The notes below the pieces were generated by a model that was given only the letters and a program-made list of their open reading frames with translations, did not search any database and was not told the DNA's origin. DNA of 64,000 nucleotides. It comes from Terriglobia bacterium. GTDB taxonomy: Bacteria > Acidobacteriota > Terriglobia > JAIQFV01. The stretch spans positions 1-64,000 of the forward strand of contig JAQUPQ010000016.1 of NCBI GenBank assembly GCA_028716525.1, given 5' to 3'. Position 1 is the first letter of the stretch. Each line of letters opens with the position of its first letter. Shown here piece after piece: positions 1-9,059 of the stretch. The position numbers and the translations under genes were made by a program.

Positions 1-709
1 CCTACTATCATCCCCGCGAAGTGTTTACAACCAACGCTGTGGGAACTTTGAACATTCTGACGGCAGCCCGGGAGGAAAAACATCCAAAGTGGTCATTACT
101 TCCACCAGCGAAGTTTACGGGACCGCGTTGTATGTTCCCATTGATGAAAAACATCCTCTGCAGGGACAATCGCCCTATGCGGCCAGCAAAATTGCGTCCG
201 ATAAATTGGCGGAGAGTTTTTACCGATCCTTTGATTTGCCGGTAGCGATTGCCCGGCCGTTCAACTGCTACGGGCCGCGACAATCCATGCGCGCCGTCAT
301 TCCCACCATCATCGTTCAGGCCTTGCGAGGTCAAGATGTGAAGCTGGGCGCCCTGAAACCCACGCGGGATTTCACGTTCGTGCGGGACACTGTGGAAGGC
401 TTTCTCGCCGTGGCGGCGTCTGCGAAGTCACTCGGCGAGGTATTTAATCTGGGTTCTCAATTTGAGATTTCGATTGGAGACTTGGCCAACGAGATTCTCA
501 AAATCACCGGCAGCCGAGCTCGTGTGCACGTGGATTCCGGACGTCTGCGCCCCGACAAGAGCGAGGTGGAACGGTTGTTTTCAGCCAGCGGGAAAGCCGC
601 CGACGTGCTGGGTTGGCGGGCCCGGACTCCTTTGACTGAAGGGCTAAACGCCACCATCGCATGGGTGAAGTCGTCCTTGGATCAATTTCCGGAAGGTTAT
701 CAGATCTGA
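1..709 (+). CDS. LegB-like NAD-dependent sugar 4,6-dehydratase/epimerase (5' partial, apparent frameshift)
   Basis: Extended short-chain dehydrogenase acting on a nucleotide sugar, here probably for surface glycan synthesis. The start lies outside the window. Visible are the TSTSEVYG strand, the catalytic YAASK (Tyr-x3-Lys) motif, RPFNCYGPRQ, and a C-terminal TRDFTFVRDTVEGF block. From family knowledge this combination is closest to LegB-type UDP-GlcNAc 4,6-dehydratases. The coding frame changes: VFTTNAVGTLNILTAAREEK is read in frame 3, then SKVVITSTSEVYG in frame 2. Adding one A to the A5 run at 76-80 restores a continuous AREEKTSKVVITSTSEVYG. The stop overlaps the next ATG by one base, so the two genes are translationally linked. 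Substrate identity is inference. Confidence 0.8.
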   Translation, partial: LLSSPRSVYNQRCGNFEHSDGSPGGKTSKVVITSTSEVYGTALYVPIDEKHPLQGQSPYAASKIASDKLAESFYRSFDLPVAIARPFNCYGPRQSMRAVIPTIIVQALRGQDVKLGALKPTRDFTFVRDTVEGFLAVAASAKSLGEVFNLGSQFEISIGDLANEILKITGSRARVHVDSGRLRPDKSEVERLFSASGKAADVLGWRARTPLTEGLNATIAWVKSSLDQFPEGYQI

Positions 710-1410
710 TGAAGATAATTATTCTCGCGGGTGGTTTAGGTTCACGGCTGCGGCCCCTCACGTTTGCGATTCCCAAGCCGCTGGTTCCCGTGGGTGAGAA
801 GCCCATTCTCGAACATCTTCTAAAATGCCTGCAGGCCCAGGGTTTCGATGAGTTTTATCTCGCCGTCGGCTATAAGGCGGAATTGATCGAAACTTATTTT
901 CAGGACGGCTCGGCCTGGGGTGTCCATTTGCATTATTGCCGCGAATCGGAGCGCCTCGGAACAGCCGGCCCGATTCGAATGCTCAGCCATCAGTTCGGAT
1001 TCAAGGAACGCCTCTTGGTCATGAACGCCGACATCTTCACGCAATTGCAGTTCAAGAATCTGATCGCGTTCCATGAAGTCCACCAGAGCATTTTTACATT
1101 TGGGATTCGGTACCACCAGTACACTTTGCCTTTTGGGGAGCTTCACCTTGACGGCCCAACCGTCCGAGGCATTCAGGAAAAACCCACGCATCAGTATGCC
1201 GTTAGCGCAGGCATCTATGTGATTGAACCTCAGGCCTTGGATAGTTTGCCGCCGAGCGGCCCGTGCGATATGCCCGTCTTTGTCCAGAATCTCATCGATC
1301 GCAACATGAAGGTCTGCGGCTATGAAATCAAGGAAAAATGGAACGCCATTGAAACATTGGCCGATCTGGAGAATGAACTTAAGGATCAGGAACGGACCGG
1401 CTCCTCTTGA
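709..1410 (+). CDS. Sugar-1-phosphate nucleotidyltransferase
   Basis: Transfers an NMP to a sugar 1-phosphate to make an activated sugar for the glycan locus. The 233-residue protein is a single nucleotidyltransferase domain. It has the N-terminal signature LAGGLGSRLRPLT (6-18), the IPKPLVPVGEKP loop (21-32), GTAGPI (84-89) and the metal-binding NAD triad (106-108). There is no C-terminal acyltransferase (left-handed helix) or CBS domain, so it is a minimal RfbA/RmlA/HddC/PtmE-like enzyme. The ATG at 709 sits in TGATG with the upstream stop. An in-frame upstream ATG at 661 would only add shadow sequence from the preceding gene. Whether it uses GTP, CTP or TTP cannot be decided from sequence alone. 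Confidence 0.85.
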   Translation: MKIIILAGGLGSRLRPLTFAIPKPLVPVGEKPILEHLLKCLQAQGFDEFYLAVGYKAELIETYFQDGSAWGVHLHYCRESERLGTAGPIRMLSHQFGFKERLLVMNADIFTQLQFKNLIAFHEVHQSIFTFGIRYHQYTLPFGELHLDGPTVRGIQEKPTHQYAVSAGIYVIEPQALDSLPPSGPCDMPVFVQNLIDRNMKVCGYEIKEKWNAIETLADLENELKDQERTGSS

Positions 1411-1543
1411 GGTGGCGTGAAAATTCATCTCGGTCAAGGAAGAGGGGGGCCGGGCGTGTCAATTTTTTGTGACAGCGGGACGATACGTTTAGAGCTTTCT
1501 CCAGGGGAAGGCTCCGCGGGAATTCCGGCGCATTAGGAGCTTT

Positions 1544-3718
1544 TTGCCGTTCGTATGTCTCGCAGGTGCTGGCTTCAACGGGGACTTGTGGATGGAAATG
1601 GTAGAGCAGCGAAAACGGATCGCTCAATGGGACAACGAGAAGATTGTCGGCATTTGGCGGAGGTATCATCTCTCGTTTTGGGTTCCGTTGCTGGCGTATG
1701 TCCTTTTCCTGATTTGGATCAATCCCGCGTTCGAATATGTGGTCGGTGACGATTGGATTTATTCAAAATCCAGTTACGATTTGGCGATTCACCATGTTCT
1801 CAAAATACACGACCCCTCGGTAGCTTCCTTGCTGTGGCAAGCGGTTTGGGGTTACTTATTCACGCTGCCGTTTGGGTTTTCGTTTACGGCCCTGCATTAT
1901 TCCACTATTGCCATCTTCGTCATTTCGCTGATCTTCTGGTATCGCACCCTGCGACTGTATCCGTTGCGCGAGATCTATGTTTTCGCCGGAACCTTCATGT
2001 TGATCACTATTCCGCAAATTCCGGTGCTCTCCGTTTCGTTCAATACGGATGTCCACGCCTTGGCCTACCTTTTAATCGCGTTGTTCTTCTATTTGCGTTA
2101 TCTACGGGACCGCCGTTGGCCGGACTTGGCGGCCGGGGCCATTGCTTCTTCGCTGGGGATTTTGGTCCGGCAAACCATCATCCTTATGCCGGCAACGCTG
2201 TGGTTGACTTTGTTGCTGACGCATCGTTTTAGGACGATCGATCACGATCTGGAGGGGGCGGACGGAAGCGACGTGCGCGGGCGCGCCGAACCAGCCCTTC
2301 GGCACAGCTGGCTCCGCATGCTATTCCACCTGCTGCCCCTGGCGGTGCTTCTGGCATTCTACGCTTGGATCAAGTGGGTTCACGGACTTCCGTTTGTTTG
2401 GCGGTATCAGCATCTGGAGATCTTCAACTTCAACCGCATTTTCAGCGAGATTCCGGCCGATCCGATCTACACGTTGCATTATGCGGTCATCTTTATCTTG
2501 CCCGCAGTAGTGACCCTGCTCATTAGCCCCGATTTTTATCGCAAGTTTTTTGCGCTGATGAAAAGTAATGCCGGAAGGACCATGGCGGCAGTGGGTACGG
2601 TGTTTGTTGTCGGTTTGACGGTCTTTCTGGCTGTGGCGCGGAAGGAATGGATGCCTTACCTGCAGGGCGATTCTTACCTGATGGCGGATCAGCTTCCTCT
2701 GCCGTGGAAGATGGTCACCGTTTTGACGATGGTGGCTTCAATCGTGATCGCACTGTCTTTGCTTCCCGCTCTGACGCAAACGCTGCTTCAAGTTCAGCGA
2801 TGGATGCTGACTCACAGGCCGGGTCGTTTCCTGACCAAACGTCCGGTTCGCAGGTCTCTGGAGGCGATATTTGGGTTGTTGGCAATCTTGATCGCCGCAG
2901 GAGCCATGAAGTCGGTTTTGATTGGGATAGGAAATTCTATCGTCGGGCAACTCTATCAGCGCATCGGGGCCATCGGCGGCAGCCACGGATACCCGCTGCA
3001 ATTTTGGAAGGACCAAGTCGCCGGCCTGTACCAACAGTTCCAGTGGGTGGGTGCCGGAATCATCCTGGCGCTGGTGCCTTTGACCAGTTTTCTGGCCGGA
3101 AATATGAAAATCGCCGCTCATCTCCAACGGCTCTCGGACGTCAAGTTGGATGAGATTCATCCGCCCTTTACCGTCAGGAGATTGGATGATATTCCCAAAA
3201 CCATCAGCCGGAACCGGCTGAACAACCTCTATCTGACCATCTACATGGTGTTGACGGTTGTGTATATGATCATCACCGGCCTGCGGTTTGATCGATATCT
3301 GATCGTTTTTTATCCGGCAGTGGCGCTTCTGTTTTTCTCCCAGGCTTCAAAGATTGTGATTCCCCGGGGATTTCTGGCGGGGGCACTCGCCGCCTTCATG
3401 GTGTTTTCTTCCCTGAATGCCCGGGCCGTTCTGGCGCCGCAGAAAGTCAGTTGGGACATTTTTCAGGAGATGAGGAGCCAGGATATTTCGATGGAGCAAA
3501 TCGATGCCGGCTTGTATGTTTCTAATTGGTTCAATTACAAGCCGGAGCGTTACCGCCGTATCAGCCTGATGAAATACTGGTGGATCGATCATTCGGAATA
3601 CGCCATCACCAGTGAAATGCGGCCGGGATACCACCTCCTGCGGACCTACCCATACCATAGCCCGTTTGCAGGAGAGAAATATATGTATGTTTTACAGCGA
3701 GATCCTACGGACCGATAA
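1544..3718 (+). CDS. Multi-pass membrane protein, GT-C-like glycosyltransferase
   Basis: About 724 residues with roughly a dozen hydrophobic segments, the first near FWVPLLAYVLFLIWI. Immediately after that helix comes an acidic loop, EYVVGDDWIYSKS. An Asp-rich first external loop is typical of GT-C enzymes (ArnT/PMT/GT39 group) that use lipid-linked sugars. The segment near the C terminus, TGLRFDRYLIVFYPAVALLF, also resembles that group. A TTG at 1544 has AGGAG four bases upstream; an ATG at 1592 is the alternative and removes 16 non-conserved residues. The gene lies between sugar-nucleotide genes and a GT2 gene on the same strand. Specific donor and acceptor are not visible. Confidence 0.7.
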   Translation: MPFVCLAGAGFNGDLWMEMVEQRKRIAQWDNEKIVGIWRRYHLSFWVPLLAYVLFLIWINPAFEYVVGDDWIYSKSSYDLAIHHVLKIHDPSVASLLWQAVWGYLFTLPFGFSFTALHYSTIAIFVISLIFWYRTLRLYPLREIYVFAGTFMLITIPQIPVLSVSFNTDVHALAYLLIALFFYLRYLRDRRWPDLAAGAIASSLGILVRQTIILMPATLWLTLLLTHRFRTIDHDLEGADGSDVRGRAEPALRHSWLRMLFHLLPLAVLLAFYAWIKWVHGLPFVWRYQHLEIFNFNRIFSEIPADPIYTLHYAVIFILPAVVTLLISPDFYRKFFALMKSNAGRTMAAVGTVFVVGLTVFLAVARKEWMPYLQGDSYLMADQLPLPWKMVTVLTMVASIVIALSLLPALTQTLLQVQRWMLTHRPGRFLTKRPVRRSLEAIFGLLAILIAAGAMKSVLIGIGNSIVGQLYQRIGAIGGSHGYPLQFWKDQVAGLYQQFQWVGAGIILALVPLTSFLAGNMKIAAHLQRLSDVKLDEIHPPFTVRRLDDIPKTISRNRLNNLYLTIYMVLTVVYMIITGLRFDRYLIVFYPAVALLFFSQASKIVIPRGFLAGALAAFMVFSSLNARAVLAPQKVSWDIFQEMRSQDISMEQIDAGLYVSNWFNYKPERYRRISLMKYWWIDHSEYAITSEMRPGYHLLRTYPYHSPFAGEKYMYVLQRDPTDR

Positions 3719-3754
3719 ATGGGGTCGTGAGGATTGAAGTCTATTGAGGGGAGC

Positions 3755-4507
3755 ATGTGGAAGGGAAATAAAGTTTCGGTGGTATTTCCGACCCACTCCG
3801 AGCGGGATTGCATCCGGTCTGTCATCCTGGAATTTCACGAAACCGGCTTCGTCGATGAAATTGTTGTTGTGAATAATAACGCCGAGCCGGGAACGAGTGA
3901 AGAGATTGCAGGGACACCGGCACGTGAGGTGTTTGAAACGGAGCCGGGATATGGACACGCCATTCAACGCGGTCTACGGGAGGCGACCGGGGACTTGTTG
4001 ATTGTCTCGGAACCCGATTCTACATTCTCCGGACACGACGTGGTTAAGCTGCTGGCTTACAGTGACGATTTTGACGTCGTGTTCGGAACGCGCACCAGCC
4101 CGCTTTTGATTTGGGAAGGCGCCAACATGGGATTTCTTCTTCGGGTGGGGAACATCTTGGTGGCCAAGGTGCTGGAATTTCTGTTTAATACGTCCCAGTT
4201 GACCGACATGGGATGCACCATGCGCTTACTCCGACGCAACGCTTATGAGCGCATGAAGGCCGGCTTTAGTGTCGGCGGATCTCATTTCAGCCCCGAGGTT
4301 ATATGCCTGGCGGCTATTCATCGTTTGAAATCGATTGAAATCCCGGTGAATTACCGGCCCCGCATCGGAGAATCTTCCATCACCGGCTCGAAATTCAAAG
4401 CCATTCGTCTGGGTGTCATCATGCTCGGTCTGGTGGTCAAATATCGATTCAAAAGCTGGTTTTCGTCGAAATCTGAAAAGAGATCCGATGTCGCAGGCGC
4501 ACGCTGA
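3755..4507 (+). CDS. Family 2 glycosyltransferase (dolichyl/polyprenyl-phosphate sugar transferase-like)
   Basis: A 250-residue GT-A fold enzyme predicted to load a sugar on a lipid carrier or extend a glycan at the cytoplasmic membrane face. Features are the N-terminal VVFPTHSERD strand (9-18), the EPDST nucleotide/metal motif (86-90) standing where a DxD is usual, LTDMGCTMRLLRR, and a C-terminal YRPRIGESSITG block as in DPM1-like enzymes. The ATG at 3755 is preferred because GAGGGG lies just upstream; an in-frame TTG at 3734 would add seven residues. It overlaps the following methyltransferase by 20 bases, which implies one transcript. Confidence 0.83.
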   Translation: MWKGNKVSVVFPTHSERDCIRSVILEFHETGFVDEIVVVNNNAEPGTSEEIAGTPAREVFETEPGYGHAIQRGLREATGDLLIVSEPDSTFSGHDVVKLLAYSDDFDVVFGTRTSPLLIWEGANMGFLLRVGNILVAKVLEFLFNTSQLTDMGCTMRLLRRNAYERMKAGFSVGGSHFSPEVICLAAIHRLKSIEIPVNYRPRIGESSITGSKFKAIRLGVIMLGLVVKYRFKSWFSSKSEKRSDVAGAR

Positions 4508-5489
4508 ATCTTTGGAAAGGACTGTCGAAGCTTCTCATCGCTGCCCTCTGTGCGGCGCCGAGAGGGCGCGCGTCCTTTTTCACGCACCCGATGCCGATGC
4601 CCGTACCGGGCTTCGCTTCCCCATTTTGAGCTGCCCCTCCTGTGAGGTCGGTTTCACCGATGTGCCCTCCGAGCCTGGAATACAGGACCTCCTCTATCCT
4701 GAGACTTATTACGGAGAAATGAATCTTGTGAATCGGACGGCGGTGTCGCTGTTCCAGCGGCTTCGTCGAATGCGGGTCCAGCGATTGGAGGTTTCCGGCA
4801 AACGTCTTCTTGACGTGGGGGCGGGTGACGGACGCTTTGTGCTGGAAATGGCATCCCGCGGGTGGGACGCCTACGGCTGCGAACCGGCTGTGGTGGGTCA
4901 AGCTCAGGCCAAGAAGAGCGGTATTGGGGATCGAATAATTTACGGAACAGTGGAAACCTTACCCGACACGGCACCGCCCTATGATGTCATCACGATGTGG
5001 CATGCATTGGAACATGTGGAGAATCCGGTGGATCTGCTCCAAACTCTCCAAAAACACCTGACTCCCCGGGGACGAATATTGATCTCTGTCCCTAATCACG
5101 CCGGGTGGGTGGTCCAATGGTTTGGTGCGAAGTCCTTTCACCTGGATGTTCCCCGTCATCGATTTCATTTCTCGCCGAAGAGTCTTTCGGCGTTGCTGAC
5201 CCGTTGCGGATATCAAGTTAATCGAATTTCCCATTTTTCTCTGGAGTACTCTCCTTTCGGGTGGTGGCAGACGCTTCTTAATGCCTGCGGATTGGAACAT
5301 AACGGGTTGTACCGTTGGCTGAAGCGCGGGGGGAAGTTAACACGAAGGACTGGCGCGGCCAGGGCGGGAGCGGCCGTTGCAACCCTGCTTCTCTCAGTAA
5401 TTTTTGTTCCTCTGAGTTTTGTCTTGTCTACGGTGGAAGCATTCGTTCGAAGAGGAATGATTATCACTGTGTCGGCCGAGAAAAGTTGA
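4488..5489 (+). CDS. Zinc-ribbon class I SAM-dependent methyltransferase
   Basis: A 333-residue methyltransferase likely modifying a sugar or lipid-linked intermediate of the glycan. An N-terminal zinc ribbon is formed by CPLC (19-22) and CPSC (49-52). The SAM-binding motif I is LLDVGAGDGRF (107-117), and MWHALEHVENP is motif IV-like. This ribbon-plus-Methyltransf_11/23 layout is common among polysaccharide-locus C-methyltransferases. Hydrophobic sequence near the C terminus (VATLLLSVIFVPLSFVL) suggests membrane contact. The ATG at 4488 lies inside the previous gene's last codons. An in-frame ATG at 4413 adds only out-of-frame residues of that gene. Confidence 0.82.
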   Translation: MSQAHAESLERTVEASHRCPLCGAERARVLFHAPDADARTGLRFPILSCPSCEVGFTDVPSEPGIQDLLYPETYYGEMNLVNRTAVSLFQRLRRMRVQRLEVSGKRLLDVGAGDGRFVLEMASRGWDAYGCEPAVVGQAQAKKSGIGDRIIYGTVETLPDTAPPYDVITMWHALEHVENPVDLLQTLQKHLTPRGRILISVPNHAGWVVQWFGAKSFHLDVPRHRFHFSPKSLSALLTRCGYQVNRISHFSLEYSPFGWWQTLLNACGLEHNGLYRWLKRGGKLTRRTGAARAGAAVATLLLSVIFVPLSFVLSTVEAFVRRGMIITVSAEKS

Positions 5490-5560
5490 AGAGCCGGCAG
5501 GAGAGTCTGACCGGGAGTGGCCCTGAAGCGGGGGGAATACTGAAAGGGTTGCATAGCTTC

Positions 5561-7654
5561 ATGCGTTTTTGGACGGAATTAGATGAAGATTGGAATTCAG
5601 TTCGCGACTACACGGTTGCTGAGGAGAACCGACTCGCGGAACGCGGGATACTCCTGTTGGGGATTCTTGTCGGCCTGGCATTGAGTTGCGCTGCGATCCA
5701 TTGGGGCCCGGCCTCAGAATCGGGACTGAGAGAAGCCCGCGAAGTGGGGCTCATCAGCCGCACCGTCCTCTTCTGCTATGACAAGACTCAGGAATTCAAG
5801 TTTTACCTCTTGACGATTTTCTTAACGGGGGGCACGGCACTTTGGATGTGGTTGTTTTGGGGCTGGAGGGGAAGCCGGCGGGCGACTGAGGTCCAGAGAG
5901 AGAACCCCCCCACCGCCGATCTTTCCAGCCAGATTACTGCGGCTTCATTTCTAAGACGGCCGGTGCCGGCCGCTCTGCTGCTGGCGTTTCTGCTGGTCCT
6001 TTACTATTCTCCGCGTTTCTTCCTCCGAACGGCCTATTTTTTTCATTTTTTCTTTGAAGAAGGACACTATTACGGCGCTTTGCAGGAGATGCTGAGGGGG
6101 CATCTGTTGTATCGCGACGTGTTTTTTATTTATGGTCCCTTGTCGGTCTACCCGGCGTACTGGTTGATGAGGTTGTTTGGCCCTCACGTCGAGTGGCTCA
6201 GAGTCCAAACCTTTTCCTTCGATGTCATAGCCATCGTCCTGGTGTATTACTTCCTGCGGCGCTTTACCCGGCGCCCGCTGACGCCTTTCGTGGGAACACT
6301 GCTGTTCATCGTTCTGTATTTCCCGGATTGGGCCGCACCCAGCGGAGGGGTGTTCCGGTACTTTTCAGGGATCATTCCCTTGATGATTCTGTCCCGGTAT
6401 TTCAGAACCCGACAAATCAAGTGGCTTGTGATTATCGGACTTTCCATTGGGGGTGTGCTTTTCTACAGCCAGGAAGTGGGGTTGTGCGCCTTTATCGCGA
6501 CCCTGATGGCAATGGTCGGGGAAGGCTTTGAAGCCGGGTTTTCCCGATGGAAAAAGACGCTTGGCCGGGCCTTCATTATTGCGTTGTCGACGCTCGTAAC
6601 CTTCGGCCTGGGATTTGTGTTTTTTGCATTCCGGGGTGGAGGCGCAGCGTTTTGGGAAGTGGTATGGAAATATCCTCATGAGGTTGGACTGGGCTATTTC
6701 GGTTTACCCTATCCGAACTTGCTGCAGAGCACGTTCAACCTTCTGCACCACCCGGATCATCAAACCTTGAGGATCTGGCTATGGGTGATGGAGGGTTATC
6801 TTCCCATCTTGCTGTATTTGGTGCTGGCGGTGGTGTACCTGGTTCGATTTCTTAAGCGGCAGTTGGGCAGTGATGGGGTGGTTTGGGCGGGTGTTGTCAT
6901 CTATGGCATGGCGCTTTTCAGAACAGCGCTGGCTCGATCGAATTATTTGAAATTGAATTGGTGTCTGGTTCCCGCGCTCTTGGTGTTATTGAAAGGAATG
7001 GATGAGCTGTGGTGTTCTCTGGGGCAGGACCGGCGATCCACAACGAGGCTCTCCCGGTTGATGAGATACGGCAACGCCGCACTGATTGTGGTATTGACGT
7101 CGATTCTCTGCGGATATTATGGAACGGTGGGACGGGATGCGTTGACAATCTTCACTGTCGAGAACACCTACAAGATGGACCGACTTCTGGGTCGTCACGT
7201 ACCGGCGTTTGATCCCTTCCAATATCGAAGGTTGACCGAACCCCGGACGGCGGGAGTTGCCGTTCCCCAGGACTGGTTTAGCGGGATTGAGCAAACCGCC
7301 AGGTTTTTTCGGGAAGAAACGGATTCGAATGAAAAAGTGCTGGCGTTTCCGTCGGCTCCCACCTTCAATTTTTTGTTGGACCGATCCGCGCCCACCCGCT
7401 TTCGGACACCTTATCTGGCTGTCACTCGGGCGGCGCGGCGCGAGATGGTTCGCGAATTGGACGCGTCCGGAACACGATTTATCATTTATGAAAGGCTGAG
7501 TTGGCGTATCGACAACCTGACCGACATCGTGCATTTTCCCGAGCTGGCTTATTACATCGATACGCATTATCGTTTATATCGGGATTTCGGAAGCGTTAAG
7601 ATTCTGATTCGTCTCCCGGCGCCGCAGGAAAAGACGGCGTTGGTTGATTTTTGA
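5561..7654 (+). CDS. Multi-pass membrane protein, GT-C/PMT-like
   Basis: About 697 residues with many transmembrane helices and a large C-terminal soluble domain after the last helix (VVLTSILCGYYGTV). The first large external loop carries FEEGHYYGALQEML followed by LLYRDVFFIYGPL. This matches the layout of PMT/ArnT-like GT-C proteins, with Glu where Asp is usual. It is probably a lipid-linked sugar glycosyltransferase or a glycan assembly protein. The ATG at 5561 is chosen because upstream in-frame sequence is a shadow of the methyltransferase gene; a TTG twelve bases earlier is an alternative start. The exact function is not recognisable. Confidence 0.65.
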   Translation: MRFWTELDEDWNSVRDYTVAEENRLAERGILLLGILVGLALSCAAIHWGPASESGLREAREVGLISRTVLFCYDKTQEFKFYLLTIFLTGGTALWMWLFWGWRGSRRATEVQRENPPTADLSSQITAASFLRRPVPAALLLAFLLVLYYSPRFFLRTAYFFHFFFEEGHYYGALQEMLRGHLLYRDVFFIYGPLSVYPAYWLMRLFGPHVEWLRVQTFSFDVIAIVLVYYFLRRFTRRPLTPFVGTLLFIVLYFPDWAAPSGGVFRYFSGIIPLMILSRYFRTRQIKWLVIIGLSIGGVLFYSQEVGLCAFIATLMAMVGEGFEAGFSRWKKTLGRAFIIALSTLVTFGLGFVFFAFRGGGAAFWEVVWKYPHEVGLGYFGLPYPNLLQSTFNLLHHPDHQTLRIWLWVMEGYLPILLYLVLAVVYLVRFLKRQLGSDGVVWAGVVIYGMALFRTALARSNYLKLNWCLVPALLVLLKGMDELWCSLGQDRRSTTRLSRLMRYGNAALIVVLTSILCGYYGTVGRDALTIFTVENTYKMDRLLGRHVPAFDPFQYRRLTEPRTAGVAVPQDWFSGIEQTARFFREETDSNEKVLAFPSAPTFNFLLDRSAPTRFRTPYLAVTRAARREMVRELDASGTRFIIYERLSWRIDNLTDIVHFPELAYYIDTHYRLYRDFGSVKILIRLPAPQEKTALVDF

Positions 7655-7722
7655 AGGGCTCTTTTGTTAGATTGCCTGCGGTCTACGCGGTGATGACCGA
7701 CCGGGATGTGTGAAACAACCCC

Positions 7723-8883
7723 ATGGAAGAAACGGATCTGTATTATCAGCAGCAGTTTTTGAAAAAGATATTTTTTGCCGGCTTGGCCCTGCGGGTTCTG
7801 GTGGCCGTGCTGATCAGTGTCTTCGGGTTGAAAGATTTCTTCGGGGGCGATGCCACCACTTATGACTTCTTCGGTTGGCAGATGGCGCAATACTGGCACG
7901 GTATCCTTCCCATCATCGAATTTCCAAAGCAGCAGGTGGGTTATTTTTATTTTGTGGGCTACACGTATTACTTGTTCGGCCACTATCCCAGCGTCTTGGT
8001 GGCCTTCAATTGTGTGGTCGGGGCGCTTCACGCGGTCTATATTTACAAGATTTCAATCTTGATCTTTGACATGCCCGTAGCCGAGCGGGCCGCCAAGCTG
8101 ACCGCCTTTTTCCCTTCACTGATTCTCTGGTCCGCGCAGATGTTGAAGGATCCGCTCATCATTCTGATGATCTGCATGAGCATTTATGCGGTCCTCAAGC
8201 TTCATGAAAAGTTCAGCGTCAGCTATCTGGTTTTGTTTTTGCTGGTGGTGATTCCACTCCATTCTTTCCGCAATTACGTGTTTTATATTCTGGCAGCCTC
8301 CACACTGGTTTCCTTTGCCGTCAGCAGCAAGCGCGGATTCGCTTTCGGCCTCATCACGCAACTCGTGGTGGTGGCCGTATTCGGAAGCGCCATTTTGTTT
8401 TCGGGAATTCTGGATCGGGAAGTCGATGATTTAACGGTCGATAATGTTCTCAAGAACATCAATATTTATCGCGTCGGTCTGGCCCGTGCGGCCACAACCG
8501 GTTTTGCCAAGGAGGTCGACGTCTCGACGCCCAAAGGAGCCTTGACGGTTCTTCCCCTGGGATTTACGTATCTGATGTTGGCGCCCTTCCCCTGGCAGAT
8601 CACCAATGTTCGACAGGCCATTACACTCCCGGAAATGTTGTTGTGGTGGTCCATGCTTCCGTTTTTGGTGCGCGGGCTGTATCAAGTCATCAAGAATCGA
8701 ATTCGTGGAGCTACCGTCTTGCTCCTTTTTGCGGGCAATTTGTTGCTGATCTATTCCATCTTTCAAGGCAATGTGGGAACGGCCTATCGCCAACGGGCCC
8801 AAATCATGATTTTCCTTTTCATTCTTATTGCCTACGGATATCAAGTCTGGATCGACAAGCGACAGGAAAGGGTGGAGCTGTGA
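7723..8883 (+). CDS. Multi-pass membrane protein, GT-C/polymerase-like
   Basis: A 386-residue integral membrane protein with about ten hydrophobic helices. An early loop GGDATTYDFFGWQMAQ follows the first helix, reminiscent of acidic loops in GT-C enzymes and EpsG-like polysaccharide proteins. It lies 68 bases after another GT-C-like gene and ahead of a carbamoyltransferase, on the same strand, so a role in glycan polymerisation or sugar transfer is reasonable. No motif assigns it to Wzy, Wzx or a specific GT family. The ATG is followed by a short cytosolic N terminus (MEETDLYYQQQF), and no other start is more attractive. Confidence 0.6.
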   Translation: MEETDLYYQQQFLKKIFFAGLALRVLVAVLISVFGLKDFFGGDATTYDFFGWQMAQYWHGILPIIEFPKQQVGYFYFVGYTYYLFGHYPSVLVAFNCVVGALHAVYIYKISILIFDMPVAERAAKLTAFFPSLILWSAQMLKDPLIILMICMSIYAVLKLHEKFSVSYLVLFLLVVIPLHSFRNYVFYILAASTLVSFAVSSKRGFAFGLITQLVVVAVFGSAILFSGILDREVDDLTVDNVLKNINIYRVGLARAATTGFAKEVDVSTPKGALTVLPLGFTYLMLAPFPWQITNVRQAITLPEMLLWWSMLPFLVRGLYQVIKNRIRGATVLLLFAGNLLLIYSIFQGNVGTAYRQRAQIMIFLFILIAYGYQVWIDKRQERVEL

Positions 8884-9059
8884 CCTTCAGGAGCGAAGTC
8901 CTTCTGAAACGACCGCGCTGCCCTTTGGCCGCTCCGGCGGGAATTTCCGATTTGTTCACACTCTTGTGACGATTCTTCGGAAGAATGGCAAGTACTGGGG
9001 TTCTCGAACCTCAGGCTTGAGCTTCGGGTCTGATTAATACAGGGCATTCACGTCTTTCT

